From positions 1-40,442 of the forward strand of contig CAINVV010000195.1 of NCBI GenBank assembly GCA_903854235.1: 40,442 bases of DNA. Direction: 5' to 3'. The notes under the pieces were generated by a model. It saw nothing but the letters and a program-made list of their open reading frames with translations. It was not told the DNA's origin and made no database searches. Position numbers and translations under genes: made by a program. How positions within the stretch are numbered: position 1 is the first letter of the stretch; each line of letters starts with the position of its first letter. Origin of the DNA: an uncultured Bacteroidia bacterium (lineage in GTDB: Bacteria > Bacteroidota > Bacteroidia > Bacteroidales > Prolixibacteraceae). This document shows, piece after piece, positions 32,526 to 40,442 of this stretch.

Positions 32526-34856
32526 CTATTTTGATTTTTTCTGCTTGGGTTTCTTGAATTCGGCATCAACGATCTCCTTGCAAACCGCATAGGTGAGCTG
32601 ATCCAATTTGATATCTTTTTTCAGTTTGATATTCTGTTTTTTGTAGGAGATGTAAGGCCCCCATCGCCCTTCAAGTACCTTGATTTCAGGATCTTCCGGG
32701 AAGGTCTTTAGCAGGGAGTTGGAGATTTTCTCGCGTCTTTCCAGGATCAGTTCAATGGCTCTTTCTAGTAGAACGGTATAGGGATCATCGACTCCCTTCT
32801 TAAGGGAAACAAAATTGGAATCGTGCTTGACGTATGGGCCAAATTTACCGATGCCAATGGTCACTTTTTTCTCTTCAAATTCACCCAAATCCCTGGGAAG
32901 GTCAAACAGTTTCATTCCCTGCTCGAGGGTGATGGTTTCGATGCTTTGACCTTGTTGCAAACTGGCGAAAACGGGTTTCTCGCTTCCGTCTTCGGAGGTC
33001 TCACCCAGTTGGATAAATGGACCGAACCTGCCAATTTTCGCAGAGACAGTTTTCCCCGAGACAGGGTCGACCCCCAGTATCCGTTCTCCTCGGGCCCTGT
33101 CCGAATTGGCCATTGCCGCTTCAATCTGCTTGTGGAAGGGAAGGTAAAACTGATCGATCATCTCCTGCCATACCAGGGTTCCTTCCGCAATTTCATCAAA
33201 CTGTTTCTCGACGGAAGCAGTGAAATTAAAATCAACAATGGGTTCAAAATGTTTGGTCAAAAAATCATTGACCACCAACCCGATGTCCGTCGGAAAGAGT
33301 TTGGATTTTTCAGTTCCTGTAATCTCCGTACGCTCTTCCCGGCGAATCTTCCCGGCTTTCAGGACCATTTGTACATAGGATCGCTCTGTTCCCTCCCGGT
33401 CTTCCTTTACGACATAATCCCGCTGCTGGATGGTGGTAATGGTTGGTGCGTAGGTGGATGGCCTGCCAATGCCAAGCTCTTCCAGTTTCTTTACCAGACT
33501 GGCCTCTGTATATCTCGCAGGCTTTTGCGTAAAACGCTGCACGGCCAGAATCGATTCTGTTTCCAATTTTTGATGAATGGTCAATGGTGGCAATAATCCC
33601 TTTTCGTCATCAGTCAGATTCTCCTCATCGCTTGATTCGAGGTAGACGCCAAGAAAACCATCAAACTTCAATACTTCGCCGGAGGCCAGAAAACGCTCAG
33701 AGCTGGTTGAGATGTTGATGGTCACGTTGGTTCTTTCCAGTTCGGCATCCGCCATTTGAGAAGCCAGGGTTCTTTTGTAGATGAGGCTGTATAATTTTTG
33801 CTCCTGGGCTGAACCCTCCACCTCCTCCTCAAAGAAATCGGTTGGACGGATGGCCTCGTGGGCCTCCTGGGCTCCTTTGGAATTGGTCTTGTAATGTCGG
33901 ATCTTGATGTATTTATCACCATAAGAGGCGGCAATCTTCTTTTTGATACTGGTTAAGGCCGTCTCAGATAAATTGGTAGAGTCTGTACGCATGTAGGTAA
34001 TTTTACCTGCCTCATACAACCGTTGGGCAACAGACATCGTGAGAGATACTGGAAACCCCATTTTCCTGCTTGCCTCCTGCTGAAGGGTGGAGGTGGTGAA
34101 GGGAGCTGCAGGTGATTTTTTGGCTGGTTTGGTGACGATGTCCCCGATGGCAAATTCCGCACCATTGCATTTTTGCAGAAATTGAAGCGCATTTTCCTCC
34201 TTTTCAAACCTGTCTGAGCATTCCGCCTTTAACAAGGTTGTTTTCCCAGATTTCTCGGGTACTACGAAAAGGGCAGTCACCTTGAAGTAAGGTACCGACT
34301 CTGTATTTGTGATATCACGTTCTCTTTCGACAATCAGTCTGACTGCTACCGACTGAACCCTTCCGGCCGAGAGGGAGGGTTTTACTTTTTTCCACAATAC
34401 CGGGGATATTTCAAACCCCACGAGTCGGTCCAGTATGCGTCTTGCCTGCTGAGCATCTACCAAATCCTTGTTCAGGTGACGGGGATTAGCAATGGCGTGT
34501 TGAATGGCATCCTTGGTAATTTCGTGAAAAACGATCCGGTTGGTGGTCATAGGATCCAATTTGAGGACCTCCATCAAATGCCAGGCAATGGCTTCTCCTT
34601 CGCGGTCCTCGTCCGATGCGATCCAGATGGTCTTGGCTGTTTTGGCAATCTTCTTCAGCTCAGCCACTACTTTCTTTTTATCTTCCGAGACAATGTAATT
34701 GGGTTGGTACCGGTTATTCAGGTCAACGCCAAAATCCTTTTTTTCCAAATCACGAATGTGACCGAAACTGGATTTAACCAAATAATCTTTGCCTAAAAAT
34801 TTTTCAATGGTTTTTGCCTTGGCAGGTGACTCAACGATGACCAGATTTTCTTCCAT
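32526..34856 (-). CDS. topA: DNA topoisomerase I
   Basis: Type IA topoisomerase that relaxes negative supercoils. The Toprim domain begins NLVIVESPAKAKTIEKFLG and carries DEDREGE (82-88). DNA contacts include VGFEISPVLWKK and SLSAGRVQSVAVRLI (161-175). The catalytic tyrosine is Tyr288 in ITYMRTDSTNLS. The C-terminus has no cysteine zinc fingers but ends in TopoI C-terminal repeats (GRFGPFIQLG, GKFGPYVKHD and GRWGPYISYKKQNIKL), the type common in Bacteroidota, and a lysine-rich tail. I chose ATG 34856 (MEENLVIVES, 776 aa), the normal family N-terminus; the frame extends upstream to 34913 but gives no conserved sequence. Confidence 0.95.
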   Translation of the reverse strand: MEENLVIVESPAKAKTIEKFLGKDYLVKSSFGHIRDLEKKDFGVDLNNRYQPNYIVSEDKKKVVAELKKIAKTAKTIWIASDEDREGEAIAWHLMEVLKLDPMTTNRIVFHEITKDAIQHAIANPRHLNKDLVDAQQARRILDRLVGFEISPVLWKKVKPSLSAGRVQSVAVRLIVERERDITNTESVPYFKVTALFVVPEKSGKTTLLKAECSDRFEKEENALQFLQKCNGAEFAIGDIVTKPAKKSPAAPFTTSTLQQEASRKMGFPVSLTMSVAQRLYEAGKITYMRTDSTNLSETALTSIKKKIAASYGDKYIKIRHYKTNSKGAQEAHEAIRPTDFFEEEVEGSAQEQKLYSLIYKRTLASQMADAELERTNVTINISTSSERFLASGEVLKFDGFLGVYLESSDEENLTDDEKGLLPPLTIHQKLETESILAVQRFTQKPARYTEASLVKKLEELGIGRPSTYAPTITTIQQRDYVVKEDREGTERSYVQMVLKAGKIRREERTEITGTEKSKLFPTDIGLVVNDFLTKHFEPIVDFNFTASVEKQFDEIAEGTLVWQEMIDQFYLPFHKQIEAAMANSDRARGERILGVDPVSGKTVSAKIGRFGPFIQLGETSEDGSEKPVFASLQQGQSIETITLEQGMKLFDLPRDLGEFEEKKVTIGIGKFGPYVKHDSNFVSLKKGVDDPYTVLLERAIELILERREKISNSLLKTFPEDPEIKVLEGRWGPYISYKKQNIKLKKDIKLDQLTYAVCKEIVDAEFKKPKQKKSK

Positions 34857-35059
34857 AATTTGAACTAAATGACCGGTGACTTTTAAAAAACACTGCAAAT
34901 TAACGAAAATCAAAACCTAACTTCCAAGTATTTAGTTCATTTAATATTTGACTTCAATTTTTGTTTCGACCAAAAGCAGTCATTTCGACCCCATTTTAGG
35001 TCTCCTGAACCCCTCATATTATACGAGTTACGATTCTTTCACTCCCTTAAATAAAATTG

Positions 35060-37447
35060 TTAAAATTCGATCATTATTCCGACAGAGGGCAATAAGGTTC
35101 CTGAATTGGCCGCAATGGTTTTCAGTAAATACTTCGATGCATCCTTGGGATCCGTAATTGGATGTCCATTTGCATCGGACTGCTGGACCAGGTAAGGAGG
35201 CTGGTCAGCCTTAAAATTGGTGGCATTTTGAATGTCGAGGTAAAGCATCAGCGACCAGTTTTTGTAATAATAGGCTTTGTCGAAACGTAAATCGAGCTGC
35301 TGGAAGTTTCCCAATCTTTTTTTATTGAACTGACTGTAATCGGGATAACCCCTTCCCTGTGCATCCCAGGCCACTTTGATGGAAGATTTGGCGATGTCCC
35401 AGGGAGTGTAGGGAGCGCCCCCGATAAACCGCCATTTGAAACCAAAATCCCAATTTTGACGGAAGGAGCGGGTAGCAGTGATCGTCAGCAGGTTGCGATT
35501 GTCCCAGGCCGATGGAATGTAATTGTTGTGGAGGTCTGTAAATTCACTTCTCACATAGGTGTAGGTCAGTACCCCTTTGAATCCGAAAAGATTCTTGTAC
35601 CTGGCTAAAAATTCTGTTCCATAGGCCTTGCCTTTACCAACAGGCTTTACTTCTTCATCCCCGTAAACGCCAAAATCGGCCCCCTTGCTTGCCAGGGAAA
35701 CCGAATCCCTGACTGAAAACGGATAATGATCGTATCCCTTGTAGAAACCTTCGACCGACAATTGGGTGGTTGCATTGGGTCTGACGTCGATCCCCGCAAC
35801 CAGGTGGTTGACTCCAATCATCCCGATGCCATTCACCTTGTTGATCAAACTACCTGCGTTGTTGTGAAATCCCAGTGTCGTATAGGAAGGTACTTGCAAG
35901 TACCTGCCGGCATTGAAGTTCACGGATGTTTTTGGACTTAGCTGATAACTGGCAGAAAATCTTGGTGAAAGATTCTGAAAAGGATTCGACATGGCTGAAG
36001 AATAGCTGTTGCCATCTCCTCTTAGCCCAAAAGAAAGCTGCAAGTGCTGAGCAGGGAGATCCTTGCTAACCTGTCCGAAGAAGCCATATTTAACAAAGTC
36101 TAGATTTGTTAAATAGCTGATAGGTATTGAAATGCCAGAGGAGTAAAAGTCCTGGTAAGTATGGTTGTAATATTTGGCAAACTGCAAATCCGTACCATAG
36201 GTGAATTTGAACTTCGATTTGGACAAGTAGTAATGTTCGAAACGGAATTTTGTTTCACTTTCGCGTGAATCATAATTCAGTATCAGGTTCTCCGGGCTCA
36301 CCAGATTGTCGCGGTACTTGATCTGTCCGTTGTTAAGCGTATTGTGGCTCAAAACATAGGTGTCGTAGCCAGAAGCATTGAAATGTTTCAGCACAAGTCC
36401 CAGGGTATAGTTCCACTGTTTGCTTTCGGGAAGGTAACTGAGCAGGTAGCGTTGTGTTTCGGTCTCATTGGCCGAAAGGTTGAGCTTGGAATTGTCAAGA
36501 GCACCCAGGCCAATCAAGCTTAATTCTGTTTTCTTGTTGATTTTTGTCTTGATCTTGAACTGAAAGTCGTTGTAGGTTGGAAGGAAAGGGAGTTTAAGTG
36601 CTCCGAAGATAAGTTGCAGGTAGGATCTTCGCACGGAGACCAGATAGGTTGTTTTGGAAGACAAGGGTCCTTCGGAGGAAAAGGCCAGATCTGAAGCCCC
36701 AACAGTAGCCCGAAATTTTGATTTCTCGGTGTTGGCATTTTTCTGCGAGAACTCCAGGACGGAACTCATTGCATTGCCATAAACGGATGGAAAGGCTCCC
36801 GAATAAAAATTGACCTCCCTGACAAAATCAACATTGATGATCCCAACAGGGCCGCCGGAGGCACCCTGCGTGGCAAAATGGTTGAGATTGGGAATTTCGA
36901 CCCCGTCGAGGTAAAACCTGTTTTCGCTGGGACCACCGCCCCGAACGATGACATCATTGCGGAAAGAGGCAGCCGAGGATACGCCGGGAAATGATTGAAT
37001 GACCTTCGTAATGTCGCGGTTACCGCCAGGATTTTTTTCAATCTCATCAATTCCAATGGTTCTTAGGGAAGTGGGACTCTCCTCCTTTTTGGGAAAGAAG
37101 GTGGGCCTTACTGTGATCTCACCCAGGTTTATCTCCGCCTCTTCCAGGGGCACATTGATCGTCGCACCTGCTGCCTTGGTAACCCTGAATGTTTCGGATA
37201 CATACGTTTTAAAACCAACTGCCGATATTTTCAACTGATAAAAACCTGGAAGAACCTCCTTTAACACAAAATTGCCGGAGAGGTCACTGTTGGTCCCGGT
37301 GGTGCTGTTTTGGATGACGACGGTTGCAAATTCCACGGGTTCATTGTTCTTGGCATTGTAAATACGCCCCCGAATGGCAGGAGAGGATGGTTGAGCGGCA
37401 AGGGAAAAATGGCAGATAATGGCAAGTATGAGTAAATATTTTTTCAT
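35060..37447 (-). CDS. TonB-dependent receptor, 795 aa
   Basis: Outer-membrane transporter. Signal peptide 1-18 (AAQP). Residues 25-105 form a carboxypeptidase-regulatory-like domain (IRGRIYNAKNNEPVEFATVVIQNS, GFYQLKISAVGFKTY). The plug is about 115-235 (NRDITKVIQSFPGVSS, VIVRGGGPSENRFYLDGVEIPNLNHF, FYSGAFPSVYGNAMSSVLEF). The barrel follows and ends in Phe (VGIMIEF). No SusD-like partner or regulator lies next to it, so the substrate cannot be inferred; it is not obviously a polysaccharide system. It is divergent from sdhC across 313 bases. A start 37447 with the signal peptide is unambiguous. Confidence 0.94.
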   Translation of the reverse strand: MKKYLLILAIICHFSLAAQPSSPAIRGRIYNAKNNEPVEFATVVIQNSTTGTNSDLSGNFVLKEVLPGFYQLKISAVGFKTYVSETFRVTKAAGATINVPLEEAEINLGEITVRPTFFPKKEESPTSLRTIGIDEIEKNPGGNRDITKVIQSFPGVSSAASFRNDVIVRGGGPSENRFYLDGVEIPNLNHFATQGASGGPVGIINVDFVREVNFYSGAFPSVYGNAMSSVLEFSQKNANTEKSKFRATVGASDLAFSSEGPLSSKTTYLVSVRRSYLQLIFGALKLPFLPTYNDFQFKIKTKINKKTELSLIGLGALDNSKLNLSANETETQRYLLSYLPESKQWNYTLGLVLKHFNASGYDTYVLSHNTLNNGQIKYRDNLVSPENLILNYDSRESETKFRFEHYYLSKSKFKFTYGTDLQFAKYYNHTYQDFYSSGISIPISYLTNLDFVKYGFFGQVSKDLPAQHLQLSFGLRGDGNSYSSAMSNPFQNLSPRFSASYQLSPKTSVNFNAGRYLQVPSYTTLGFHNNAGSLINKVNGIGMIGVNHLVAGIDVRPNATTQLSVEGFYKGYDHYPFSVRDSVSLASKGADFGVYGDEEVKPVGKGKAYGTEFLARYKNLFGFKGVLTYTYVRSEFTDLHNNYIPSAWDNRNLLTITATRSFRQNWDFGFKWRFIGGAPYTPWDIAKSSIKVAWDAQGRGYPDYSQFNKKRLGNFQQLDLRFDKAYYYKNWSLMLYLDIQNATNFKADQPPYLVQQSDANGHPITDPKDASKYLLKTIAANSGTLLPSVGIMIEF

Positions 37448-37760
37448 CTCGGTAGATATAAGTTGTAATCATCTAAACGATTAACCCTTGCAAAAGGTAA
37501 CATTTTTGAGAAAGCCACAACGAGATTTAATAATTTTTTAATTTGGATGTTCTGAAAATTGATTGGATACTTGCCATCTTGCCGCTTCTATTTGTACCTG
37601 GGTTGCATTTGCGTCAGGTCGCGCGGGTAATTTCGGAGCATAGAAAGATTATAAATTATATCTTTGTGACGCCACGATTTGTTTAACCAAGCACCATCCC
37701 CTATTTTTGATAAGATATTAAAATAGCAACATTCTTCAATATTAATTAATACAAGTTTTT
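37448..37760. other. Divergent intergenic region, receptor gene and sdhC
   Basis: This 313-base gap has no supported coding frame. It holds one clear plus-strand promoter box (37659-37666, listed separately) for the sdh operon. The promoter of the receptor gene should lie near 37460-37520; I see no exact TAnnTTTG box on the minus strand there. Confidence 0.55.
37659..37666 (+). promoter_or_regulatory. TAnnTTTG -7 box of the sdh operon
   Basis: TATCTTTG matches the Bacteroidota -7 consensus exactly and lies about 95 bases before ATG 37761. TTTCGG at 37631 is a weak candidate for the -33 element, slightly too far upstream. Confidence 0.55.
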
Positions 37761-38441
37761 ATGAGCAGTTTCATGAGCGCCTCCATCGGGCGAAAATTCT
37801 TAATGAGCATCACGGGGCTTTTCCTGATCTCATTTCTCTGTATCCATCTCACTTTGAATCTGTTTCTGACTTTTGATGATTCCGGAACCCTTTTTAACCT
37901 CGCGGCACACTTCATGGCTACGAATCCTTTCATCAGGATCATGGAGCCATTACTCGCCATTGGGTTTGTGATACACATCATCTGGTCGGGATGGATCACG
38001 CTCGACAATATGCGGGCTCGTCCGCAAAAATATGCCTATGGCGACCAATTGCTGAGCTGGTGGGCCCCATCAAAAAATATGTTTATTCTGGGAGGAATGG
38101 TCTTGATCTTTTTGGTGATTCACATTTCCAATTTCTGGCTCAAGATGAAGTTCACAGGCGATCCGTTGCTAAAAGAGGTAACCGTTGATGGAGTAGCGAT
38201 GCACAATGCTTATGCACTTGTCAGCAATCTCTTTCTTAACCGTTGGTACGATGGGCTTTACATCGCCGGTGGAATACTGATCGGATTACACATCAGTCAC
38301 GGTTTCTGGAGTGCCTTTCAAACCATTGGATTCAGCAACCAGGTTTGGCTGAAGCGACTGAAATGTCTGGCCATCACGATAGGGATTTTATTTGCAGCCG
38401 GATTTTCCTGGATTCCTATTTACTTCATGATCAAATTCTAA
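37761..38441 (+). CDS. sdhC: Succinate dehydrogenase cytochrome b subunit
   Basis: Membrane anchor with five helices that carries heme b and passes electrons between the flavoprotein/iron-sulfur subunits and quinone. His29, His72, His121 and His177 fall in helices at nearly the same spacing as the four axial ligands of the diheme Bacillus subtilis SdhC, so a diheme (type B) anchor is likely; this matching is by position from memory. A second His at 180 and one at 50 are also present. At 226 residues it is one fused anchor, so no sdhD is expected. It lies 24 bases before sdhA. Confidence 0.92.
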   Translation: MSSFMSASIGRKFLMSITGLFLISFLCIHLTLNLFLTFDDSGTLFNLAAHFMATNPFIRIMEPLLAIGFVIHIIWSGWITLDNMRARPQKYAYGDQLLSWWAPSKNMFILGGMVLIFLVIHISNFWLKMKFTGDPLLKEVTVDGVAMHNAYALVSNLFLNRWYDGLYIAGGILIGLHISHGFWSAFQTIGFSNQVWLKRLKCLAITIGILFAAGFSWIPIYFMIKF

Positions 38442-38465
38442 AAAGAACTTCAAAGTATCCAAGAT

Positions 38466-40406
38466 ATGAGCGAACTAAATTCAAAAATACCCGCCGGACC
38501 GATTGCCGAAAAGTGGACCAACCACAAGGCAAAGATCAAAGTTGTCAGTCCGGCCAACAAACGCAAACTTGACGTAATCGTTGTCGGAACAGGTTTGGCC
38601 GGTGCTTCGGCAGCTGCATCCCTGGCAGAATTGGGTTACAATGTGACTGCCTTCTGTTACCAGGATAGCCCCAGAAGGGCACACTCCATTGCCGCCCAGG
38701 GCGGAATCAATGCGGCAAAAAATTACCAGAATGACAACGATTCGGTTTATCGTCTGTTTTATGATACCATCAAGGGTGGTGACTACCGTGCCCGCGAAGC
38801 CAATGTGCATCGGCTGGCTGAGGTCTCCCCGAACATCATCGACCAATGTGTGGCCCAGGGAGTTCCATTTGCCCGTGAATACGGCGGTACACTTTCCAAC
38901 CGTTCATTCGGTGGAGTATTGGTAAGCCGTACTTTTTACGCACGTGGTCAGACAGGTCAGCAACTTTTACTCGGGGCCTATTCTGCCCTGAATCGCCAGA
39001 TTCACGAGGGAACCGTAAAAATGCATACCCGCCACGAGATGCTCGATCTGGTCGTCATCGACGGTAAAGCACGTGGAATCATTGCCCGTGACATGGTAAC
39101 CGGAGAAATTAAGCGTTATGGCGCGCACGCAGTCGTGTTGGCAACAGGTGGCTACGGGAATGTTTACTTCCTTTCTACCAATGCGATGGGTTGCAACGCT
39201 TCCGCATCCTGGGTGGCTTACAAGAAAGGGGCCTTCTTCGCAAATCCCTGCTATGTACAAATTCACCCAACCTGCATCCCTGTTCACGGATCTCAGCAGT
39301 CCAAACTTACGCTGATGTCTGAATCCCTTCGAAACGATGGACGTGTTTGGGTTCCAAAGAAGGCGGAGGATGCGGAGAAATTGAGAAAAGGACTTTTGCA
39401 GCCCAATGATATAGCAGACGAGGACCGCGACTTCTACCTCGAGCGCAGGTATCCTTCCTATGGCAATCTGGTTCCTCGTGATGTTGCCTCCAGGGCAGCC
39501 AAGGAGCGCTGTGATGCCGGATTTGGTGTCAACAAGGAGGGGATGGCGGTATTTCTTGATTTTAAATATGCCATCAACAGATTGGGTAAGGAGACCATTG
39601 CCAAACGATACGGAAACCTGTTCCAGATGTATGAGAAGATCACAGATGTGGATCCCTACAAGGAACCGATGCAGATCTATCCGGCCATTCACTACGCCAT
39701 GGGCGGCACCTGGGTGGATTACAACCTGATGACGTCGATCCCTGGGCTCTACTCGCTGGGGGAAGCCAATTTCTCCGACCATGGTGCCAACCGACTTGGT
39801 GCTTCAGCCCTGATGCAGGGTCTGGCCGATGGCTATTTTGTGTTGCCCTATACCATTGGAGATTATCTGGGCAATGAAATCATGGTACCAAAAATCAACA
39901 CCAATCTTCCTGAGTTCGAAGCAGCCGAAAAAGCCGTTTTGGGTAAGTTGGAGCAACTATTTAGCATCAAGGGCAAAACACCTGTTGACCATTTTCATAA
40001 AAAATTGGGGACCCTCCTTTGGGACTATGTAGGGATGTCGCGCAACGAAACCGGACTGAAAAAGGCCATTGAAGAGATCCAAAAACTTCGCAAGGAATTT
40101 TATACCGACTTGCTGGTGCCAGGTGAACTGAAAAATGTCAATCCTGAATTGGAAAAAGCAGGACGTGTAGCCGATTTCCTTGAATTGGGGGAACTGCTGG
40201 CAAGGGATGCACTCAACAGGAAGGAGTCGTGTGGCGGGCATTTCCGTGAAGAGTCGGCTACAGATGAGGGTGAAGCCAAGCGCGACGATGAGAATTTTGC
40301 ATACGTGGCTGCCTGGGAATACAAGGGAGTTGACAAGGAGCCTGTTCTTCACAAGGAAGATCTGGTATTCGAGACCATTCAGCTAACCCAGAGAAGCTAT
40401 AAATAA
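38466..40406 (+). CDS. sdhA: Succinate dehydrogenase/fumarate reductase flavoprotein subunit
   Basis: Oxidises succinate to fumarate (or the reverse) with covalently bound FAD. The dinucleotide fold is [19 protein letters not shown] (39-57). His73 in [15 protein letters not shown] is the FAD-linking histidine. Active-site segments include [49 protein letters not shown] and [45 protein letters not shown]. The 646-residue length and the pairing with a single five-helix anchor fit the SdhCAB type shared with Bacillus and epsilonproteobacteria. The N-terminal 35 residues before the FAD fold are somewhat extended. Confidence 0.95.
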   Translation: MSELNSKIPAGPIAEKWTNHKAKIKVVSPANKRKLDVIVVGTGLAGASAAASLAELGYNVTAFCYQDSPRRAHSIAAQGGINAAKNYQNDNDSVYRLFYDTIKGGDYRAREANVHRLAEVSPNIIDQCVAQGVPFAREYGGTLSNRSFGGVLVSRTFYARGQTGQQLLLGAYSALNRQIHEGTVKMHTRHEMLDLVVIDGKARGIIARDMVTGEIKRYGAHAVVLATGGYGNVYFLSTNAMGCNASASWVAYKKGAFFANPCYVQIHPTCIPVHGSQQSKLTLMSESLRNDGRVWVPKKAEDAEKLRKGLLQPNDIADEDRDFYLERRYPSYGNLVPRDVASRAAKERCDAGFGVNKEGMAVFLDFKYAINRLGKETIAKRYGNLFQMYEKITDVDPYKEPMQIYPAIHYAMGGTWVDYNLMTSIPGLYSLGEANFSDHGANRLGASALMQGLADGYFVLPYTIGDYLGNEIMVPKINTNLPEFEAAEKAVLGKLEQLFSIKGKTPVDHFHKKLGTLLWDYVGMSRNETGLKKAIEEIQKLRKEFYTDLLVPGELKNVNPELEKAGRVADFLELGELLARDALNRKESCGGHFREESATDEGEAKRDDENFAYVAAWEYKGVDKEPVLHKEDLVFETIQLTQRSYK

Positions 40407-40434
40407 TTGTTGAAGACTGATAAAAAAGATCAAA

Positions 40435-40442
40435 ATGGCAGA
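40435..40442 (+). CDS. sdhB: Probable start of the iron-sulfur subunit gene (partial)
   Basis: An ATG at 40435 begins 28 bases after the sdhA stop, with only ATG GCA GA visible before the window ends. In diheme-type operons the order is sdhC-sdhA-sdhB, so the next gene is expected to be the iron-sulfur subunit. Nothing in the sequence itself confirms this. Confidence 0.45.

Noticed and set aside
32823-33596. Plus-strand open frame of 257 codons inside topA
   Set aside because: Antisense to the topoisomerase domain and C-terminal repeats; no family resemblance.

Overview
The window is bacterial and comes from a member of the Bacteroidota. The main evidence is a complete porP-gldK-gldL-gldM-gldN block (core of the type IX secretion/gliding system). 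Supporting evidence is a DUF4270 lipoprotein beside a one-domain glycogen-synthase-like protein, a TonB-dependent receptor with a carboxypeptidase-like N-terminal domain, sdhC-sdhA of the diheme type, TAnnTTTG promoter boxes and few Shine-Dalgarno sites. The class cannot be fixed from the sequence alone. No rRNA, tRNA, CRISPR array or insertion sequence was seen.

Layout. (1) 1-5.9 kb is AT-rich and encodes only exported proteins: a 443-aa secreted protein, then, after a strong hairpin, a tight four-gene operon (two paralogous small envelope proteins, a DUF6175-like protein and a 325-aa secreted protein), then a small beta-barrel. This is the best candidate for a poorly described system. (2) 6.2-11.1 kb: peptidase E (minus), a gene-free stretch with an octamer tandem repeat, then a three-gene biotin-dependent carboxylase operon (biotin carboxylase, biotin carrier, carboxyltransferase), probably propionyl-CoA carboxylase, ending in a terminator. 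(3) 11.1-13.7 kb (minus): ECF sigma factor, translationally coupled anti-sigma-like membrane protein, and an outer-membrane beta-barrel gene. The sigma gene and the barrel gene are preceded by nearly identical GTAAC/CGTCTTA promoters, so the locus looks like a self-contained regulon. The barrel gene leader carries five 9-bp repeats and a hairpin. (4) 13.9-17.9 kb (plus): S41 lipoprotein protease, dCMP deaminase, CtpA-type S41 protease, terminator. (5) 18.0-22.4 kb (minus): GT5-like protein, DUF4270 lipoprotein, Ig-like lipoprotein and a small helical protein, apparently one operon. (6) 22.6-25.2 kb (plus): panC-panD-radA, with a bidirectional terminator facing gldN. (7) 25.3-31.1 kb (minus): porP-gldKLMN. 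(8) 31.3-37.4 kb (minus): an arginase-fold protein that has lost metal ligands, topA, and a TonB-dependent receptor. (9) 37.8 kb to the end (plus): sdhC, sdhA and probably the first codons of sdhB.

Together the window joins central metabolism (propionyl-CoA carboxylation, succinate dehydrogenase, pantothenate synthesis, pyrimidine deamination) with envelope functions (type IX secretion, lipoproteins, proteases, barrels). The least ordinary points are the secreted-protein cassette, the ECF regulon with its repeat leader, and two apparent pseudoenzymes: the arginase-like protein beside the secretion operon and the glycogen-synthase-like protein lacking the KTGG loop.
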